Below, one piece after another: positions 59,311 to 64,000 of a stretch of 64,000 bases of DNA. Within the stretch, counting starts at the first letter, position 1. Each line of letters opens with the position of its first letter. The position numbers and the translations under genes were made by a program. A model generated the notes under the pieces. That model saw only the letters and a program-made list of their open reading frames with translations. It was not told the DNA's origin and ran no database searches. The stretch comes from Hepsetus odoe (Eukaryota; Chordata; Actinopteri; Characiformes; Hepsetidae): the NCBI GenBank assembly GCA_017165825.1, contig CM029380.1:2357102-2421101 (forward strand), in the 5' to 3' direction.

Positions 59311-59490
59311 GGCTGCAGGATCAGCACTGAACTTTCCCAAAGTTGCAGCAGAGTGAACTTGAGGCGGCCGGCCACGCCTACCCGCTCCTGATTGGCTAGC
59401 GAAATAAACGAAAACAGATCTCTGCAACGCTATTGGACGGCCGCGCCATCTGGTCTAAAGTGTGGGCTGCAACCGTACACGTGGTTTCCA
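59311..59490 (-). promoter_or_regulatory. adamts17: Probable adamts17 promoter / 5' UTR region
   Basis: This short GC-rich stretch upstream of the start codon has two CCAAT boxes in gene orientation (plus-strand ATTGG at 59391-59395 and 59432-59436), 41 bp apart; the nearer reads CCAATCAG, an NF-Y-type site. A KLF/Sp-like GGCGTGGC lies at 59371-59378 and a palindromic CACGTG E-box at 59478-59483. A YY1-like ATGGCGC lies near 59444-59449. No TATA box is evident. If transcription starts beyond 59449, the ATG at 59447-59449 would open a 17-codon upstream ORF that ends before the main start. The start site is not known from sequence alone. Confidence 0.5.
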
Positions 59491-59685
59491 TGCTGCTAGT
59501 GAAGATGAAGGGAGCGGGGAGGAGTGAAATTTACGACGCTGGAATAGTCCATCAATAAAATCATTTATATGAAAGAGTAAAAAATATCAAACCCATAGAA
59601 GTTATCTTAGCTCTATTTTTGGGGCAAAATAAGTAGGAGGAAGTGGAAATGAGGACAAAGTAGACCTCTAGTGCAAAAATGAAAA

Positions 59686-59950
59686 AAGTGAAAGTGACAA
59701 CCCTTGTCATTGCGAGGTCACAGCACAGCAGACAGTGAACCACAACGAAATTGGACCTCTGCATTTAACCTATGGACACTCAAACAGCAGTGGTGTGCAG
59801 CAGTGGGCAGCTACTGATAGCGCCCAGGGAGCAGTGATGGGGACAGTACCTTGCTCAAGGGTACCTCAGGGCAACCTATTGGGAAGGGGTTCGAACCCCT
59901 CATCCTGCAATCATGTGGCCAATGCCCTAACCACTAGGCCACCACGGCTT
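59686..59950 (-). mobile_element. SINE-A, full length, upstream of adamts17
   Basis: AAGTGAAAGTGACAACCCTT at the tail, then GGACAGTACCTTGCTCAAGG, box B complement GGTTCGAACCCC and CTAACCACTAGGCCACCACG at the head. It lies 375 bp upstream of the start codon, in the same orientation as the gene. Confidence 0.87.
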
Positions 59951-60058
59951 AATCTGATTATATTATATACATTTACATAAATATGGAATCAGATTAAACC
60001 TTTTTTTTTGCTCTAGATATCAGATTAGACCACACATATATGCTGATAGTGGCTGCAT

Positions 60059-60306
60059 TTGACAACCAGATCTGTTAAAATCAGGGTAAGTGGGTAGAGC
60101 TGGAAAATTCAGGTCCAGAAAGTGTAAATCCACTCCAGGATTTTGCTCCAACCTGCCAATTTCTATGGAGTTCAAGCCTGCAGTAGGGGGCTTTCCATGC
60201 AGTTGGAGCAAAATCCTGGAGTGGATTTCTGGACCAATTTCTGGATCTGGATCTGGACCGCCCATCTTTGTACATTTTCCCTGATTTTGACTGATCTGCT
60301 TGTCAA
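60059..60306. repeat. Foldback (near-palindromic) element, 248 bp
   Basis: The outer ends TTGACAACCAGATCTG and CTGATCTGCTTGTCAA are inverted repeats, and a perfect 27-bp inverted pair lies at 60126-60152 and 60202-60228 (core CTCCAGGATTTTGCTCCAAC). The centre is CCTGCAGTAGG. The whole segment could fold into one long hairpin. It lies about 750 bp upstream of the adamts17 start codon. No coding content. Confidence 0.85.
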
Positions 60307-63300
60307 TCAAAATCAAGTCAAGCAAAATCGTTGGAAATTCAGATTCATTCGGCCATTATGAAGTGTACTTTCTAAAAGAATCACGATCCATCTCGAGTAT
60401 TTTTGGCTGGGGGGATTTTTAAACAGAAAACGTAGCAAGGAGGCACAAACCTGAATGATAAATGAAGAATAGATGGCATCAGAGCCTTGTTACTCTTCCA
60501 TCAGGCCAAAAGCGAGAACTCCAAGTCTGATAAGAGTCAAATTGAACAAACAAGACGCGATGAAGCGCTGCTGTTTGAGGAGTGTGAGGAGGAAAAAGTG
60601 AATGAGGCTTTTACGCTCAGCAGACTGTCAGCCTTGTCACATCTGATGAAGTTTCCATGCCCGATTAGGGCTTCTCAGGCCTGGTTTAGACGGATTTGCT
60701 CAATTTCCACATTATCAGAGCCTTTGTGAGCTCGGAGGCATTCAAATCCATCTTTTCGATTCCACCCAAACAGAATCAGCATTTGGGACCCTTGTCATCC
60801 TCATAGATCTTACGTGAACTTCGGCCTTCACCCTGACTCTGCTCTCTTAGCAGATGACTGAACTGCGGCTATGACTCTGAACTGCAGTGTTGTCTAGAGG
60901 AGCTGGGATCAGCTGAGTAAGTGGCGAGTCATTAATACAGTGGAACCTTTCATTAGACTCCAATATTCGGAAAAGTTGTCAACCTCTGGTGGAAAAAAAG
61001 TCCTGAAGATGCAAGTAGATGCCAAACAGAAGTAGGACGTCTTAGTCCAGATAACTTCAGAGAGACATCAAGCCTCTCCAGTTTACTCAGTATGGTTCAA
61101 TGTCTCAGGTCAGTGGTTTCTGAAGTTTTTAGTTGCCCCCTTCTACATCCTTCCCTTACACCAGTGCTACAGAAGAACCGCTAGTGGTTCTTTAAAGGAA
61201 CCTTATCATGGAAAACCCAAATTGCTTTAGAATTAATGTGATACAAAATCATCTATGGATTCCATTAGTAACTGCAGGTAATTCAGTTTAAATGGTTTTT
61301 CAATTGCAATTACAGCCAGTTTCCAGTTCAATGTTTTTGTGTCTCATTTACCTGACTGTACATTCAGCCAAGGACTGAGCTCATTTACATGCACAGCCTG
61401 TTTAATATTGATAAGGTTGGCCCAAAAAGGTGAATAATGACTGCTTAAAACACTTAAGTGGACCTTGGGGGTAGAATAAAAGAACATTTGGATGAGCATA
61501 TGGACCCATTTTACTGGCATGTATGAAAAGCCACTTTTGTGCAGATTGGAGGTTTTCCCAAGAACTGGCAGTCCAAGCCAAAAGCCATTTCTTTGAAGAA
61601 TTGAAAATTAAAAGTTTTGGACTTTCCTAAGTGATGATCATCACTCCAGGCTTAGGTTCTGCAGCTTTAAGGAGAAATCCAGCTCAGTGCCTCCCTCGCA
61701 TTTTACATATCTCTGTAGGATTTGGTGGCGGATTGGTTCAAAAAAGTAATGTCCACCTAGAGAAAAGGACCTTGCAGAGGACGGACTCTTTAAAGCGGGT
61801 CCATGGAGGGATTATTCCTGCTTTGATTTCTCATTCTTTCATTGGCACAGCTGCCCAGAAGACCTTTAGCTGGCTCCAGGGAGCAGCAAAGCAGCTGGCA
61901 TGACAGAGCTGGCCATTAAAAAGGGGCAGCTTGGCAGAACTTGGACTAACTGAGACCAGTGCTGCAGGTGCACTGAGGCTTAATGGCACTAAACCAGAGG
62001 CCTTTCCTAAGAAGAAACTCATCCATACACACAAGAACCTCCTTCAACTTCAATCGCCCAACAGCATCTGAAAACAGGTCGGTGCAAACCGGCGTAAAAG
62101 TGATTCATAATAGTGAACACCCACTACACACGGACACGCACTATGTGGTGTTGAGAATCAGTCATGTTGGGTTCCCGTGCAGAAAAGCTGTGCAGAGTAG
62201 CAGCAGGAGGGCAGGTCTCCACAGCTTCTTTGTTCAGCTAACGCCGCCTTGTGTCAAAGAAAAGACTCTCCAGGCAAAGAAATGTTGGAAGGTGCTTTTT
62301 TAGAGCCCTTGTCTACCAAAAAGGTAGTTTTCCACCTTAATGAAGTCTAGCCGGTCACTCAGGACATGTCCCAAACTGGAGCATCAATGTAGTTTTCCAA
62401 CAGACAACATTCATAGATCATGAAGAACTGCTCTCAGAATGTGTCCACTTGCTATGGATAACGCTTCTTTACCAGTCCTTATTATTTGCTGGATAAGTGT
62501 GAGGTACAAACTCCAAAGCACTGTGTAATTATTTTGGGCTAAATGCCAATTTATTGTCACTAAAATGACACTAAAATAGGTTCTTTCTAATTCAGCATGT
62601 TAAAAAAACACAGCTGGATCAACTAGACCAACGAGGTAAAACAATCATGGTACATTTTACTGTAAAATTCCTTTTTAGCACATTTAGGAGAGAAAATGTT
62701 GAAGATCTGGTATAATACACAATCAAATACAAATTTCCCTTGATTCAACTGCACAAGTTTGCCTTCCTGAGTGTTGTTTTAACTCATTTTTAAAAGCTTT
62801 TCCTTTTATAATGGTTTTAAAATCCACTTGTCTGATGACAGGTTCATATTTAAGGTAATACAAAGCTTTTAAGAATATGCTAATTTATAAATGGCTGCTG
62901 CTACTGTTCTTCCTTCAATTTATTCTGTTTGTTAATGTAGTACAAGAGCCACAAGAGCAAGTCCATTTCACATTTTAGTAACAGTCCCATAAGAAGGAGG
63001 TAGAACCTGGGTCAGTGTAAGGTACAAGTACTAGAAAACCTGATGGTGAATTGCATTACACTTTCAGGGTAAAACTATGTGACAGTGTAGCTTCATTTCA
63101 CAGAAAGTCTTAGATATTAGGCTTAAACTGAACACAATCTTGCTATTTCAAATGTATTCCTTTAATTATATTTCAAAATGAATCTACAATTAGAAATGCT
63201 CCGGAATTAATCTTATAAATGATATTTTTACATGAGCTCTCCTAACTATGTCTCCAAACCCTGTCAAGTAGAGCATTTGGAGATAGGAGGTTTTGTCAGT

Positions 63301-63937
63301 CACAGTGACTAATGGGACTGGTTGAGTTTATACTTTATTGCTGACCTTCAAGATAAAGCAGAGCAACCCTGAATACAAATGTCATCATTTGGGGCTCTCC
63401 AGGTTGAAAACTGAAGGAAAAGAAAGAAAAGAACAGGCTGCACACTCGTTCATCCCTGGGCTGTTATTGTGGTGAGTTGCTCCCCCTAGAGGATGATCTC
63501 TAGACCTTCAGAGAAAAGAAAACAGAGCCTTCTGGAGAATGCGAAAGCACCTTCTTCCGCTTCCCCCTGAAATCTGCCGGATGTTTTTGCTCCATGAACA
63601 ATCTTTATGTGTTTACACGTCCTTTAACGGGACAGGTAACCCAAAATCAATCCATTTACACAGTTGTTCCCTTCACTTAAGTCAGCCAGGACATGTTTGA
63701 GGTCTGTTTTCTATAACCATGCTCTACGGACTGACAACACCTTCACAATTGGAATTAAACAACTACAGAAATAAAACTTCAGTGCTCGAAGCAAGACCTT
63801 CACACCTGCGTACGTCATGCGACTGGTATCCAGGTCGTGTCCTGATTCAATTTGCCAAAATCCATATAAAACACATCATTAGATCAAGGCGTTCAATACA
63901 TCTGTAGTACTGCTGACCTTGCAAGCATTTTTGAAAC

Positions 63938-64000
63938 ACCGTGCAGCAGTGATGGGGACGGTACCTTGCTCAAGGGTACCTCAGGGCAACCTACTGGTGA
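63938..64000 (-). mobile_element. SINE-A, cut by the window end
   Basis: CACCGTGCAGCAGTGATGGG, GACGGTACCTTGCTCAAGGG and CCTCAGGGCAACCTACTGG run to the last base. The head would lie outside. Confidence 0.8.

Larger units (their letters stand above)
59491..64000. other. Upstream flank of adamts17, no gene seen
   Basis: Apart from SINE-A (59686-59950, 63938-64000) and the foldback (60059-60306), no exon, RNA gene or recognisable repeat was found. The longest open frames (60487-60729, 61983-62303) have no recognisable domain. In mammals the next gene on this side is a ceramide synthase (CERS3); no part of it was recognised here. Confidence 0.6.

Noticed and set aside
59491..64000. Exons of a neighbouring gene upstream of adamts17
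   Set aside because: No spliced frame with recognisable protein similarity was found. A ceramide synthase gene is expected in this direction from mammalian order but is not visible here.
1..64000. CRISPR, prophage, defence island or other novel cassette
   Set aside because: The window is vertebrate intronic DNA. The only regular arrays are tandem satellites without spacers, and no clustered intronless genes exist.

Overview
This window is vertebrate nuclear DNA, almost certainly from a teleost fish. It is intron-rich, has GT-AG introns with vertebrate-type donors, and is packed with fish-type tRNA-derived SINEs, short Tc1/mariner-like elements, an RTE-type LINE relic and many microsatellites. 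There is no operon, no bacterial or viral gene block, and no CRISPR or prophage-like cassette.

One protein-coding gene can be supported: the 5' part of adamts17 on the minus strand (ADAM metallopeptidase with thrombospondin type-1 motifs 17). Eleven coding exons were traced from the start codon at 59310 down to the end of exon 11 at 1187. All eleven join in frame across ten introns, giving 1,536 nt or 512 codons. They cover the signal peptide, the propeptide with a furin-type RGRR site, the zinc metalloprotease domain (HELGHNMGMSH and a Met-turn) and the disintegrin-like module. The central thrombospondin repeat, Cys-rich, spacer and C-terminal modules lie beyond position 1, so the gene is truncated by the window edge. 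A short GC-rich upstream segment with two inverted CCAAT boxes (59311-59490) is the probable promoter.

Layout from left to right: 1-694 homogeneous 82-bp tandem array in intron 11, ending at a single N; exon 11 (1187-1288); intron 10 with GGAT arrays; exon 10 (3922-4072); intron 9 with a 480-bp TGAGGG array ending next to the exon 9 donor; exon 9 (7543-7683); intron 8 with a complete palindromic MITE; exon 8 (12087-12192, catalytic); the 13.4-kb intron 7; the 44-nt exon 7 (25615-25658); intron 6; exon 6 (33556-33713); exon 5 (34308-34391); intron 4; exon 4 (38320-38492); the 12.7-kb intron 3 with RTE LINE relics; exon 3 (51208-51373); intron 2 with two SINEs and a degenerate array; exon 2 (57453-57790); intron 1, mostly a degenerate minisatellite; exon 1 (59238-59310); then 4.7 kb of upstream DNA with a foldback element and SINE fragments but no recognised gene.

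The most notable observations are non-coding. Long CT microsatellites serve as the polypyrimidine tracts of exons 5 and 7, and a G/C-asymmetric array abuts the exon 9 donor. Two interspersed MITE groups share a 69-bp module in opposite orientations, tandemly duplicated in one group. Several old, unrelated degenerate minisatellites sit in the introns. I did not find a new biological system.
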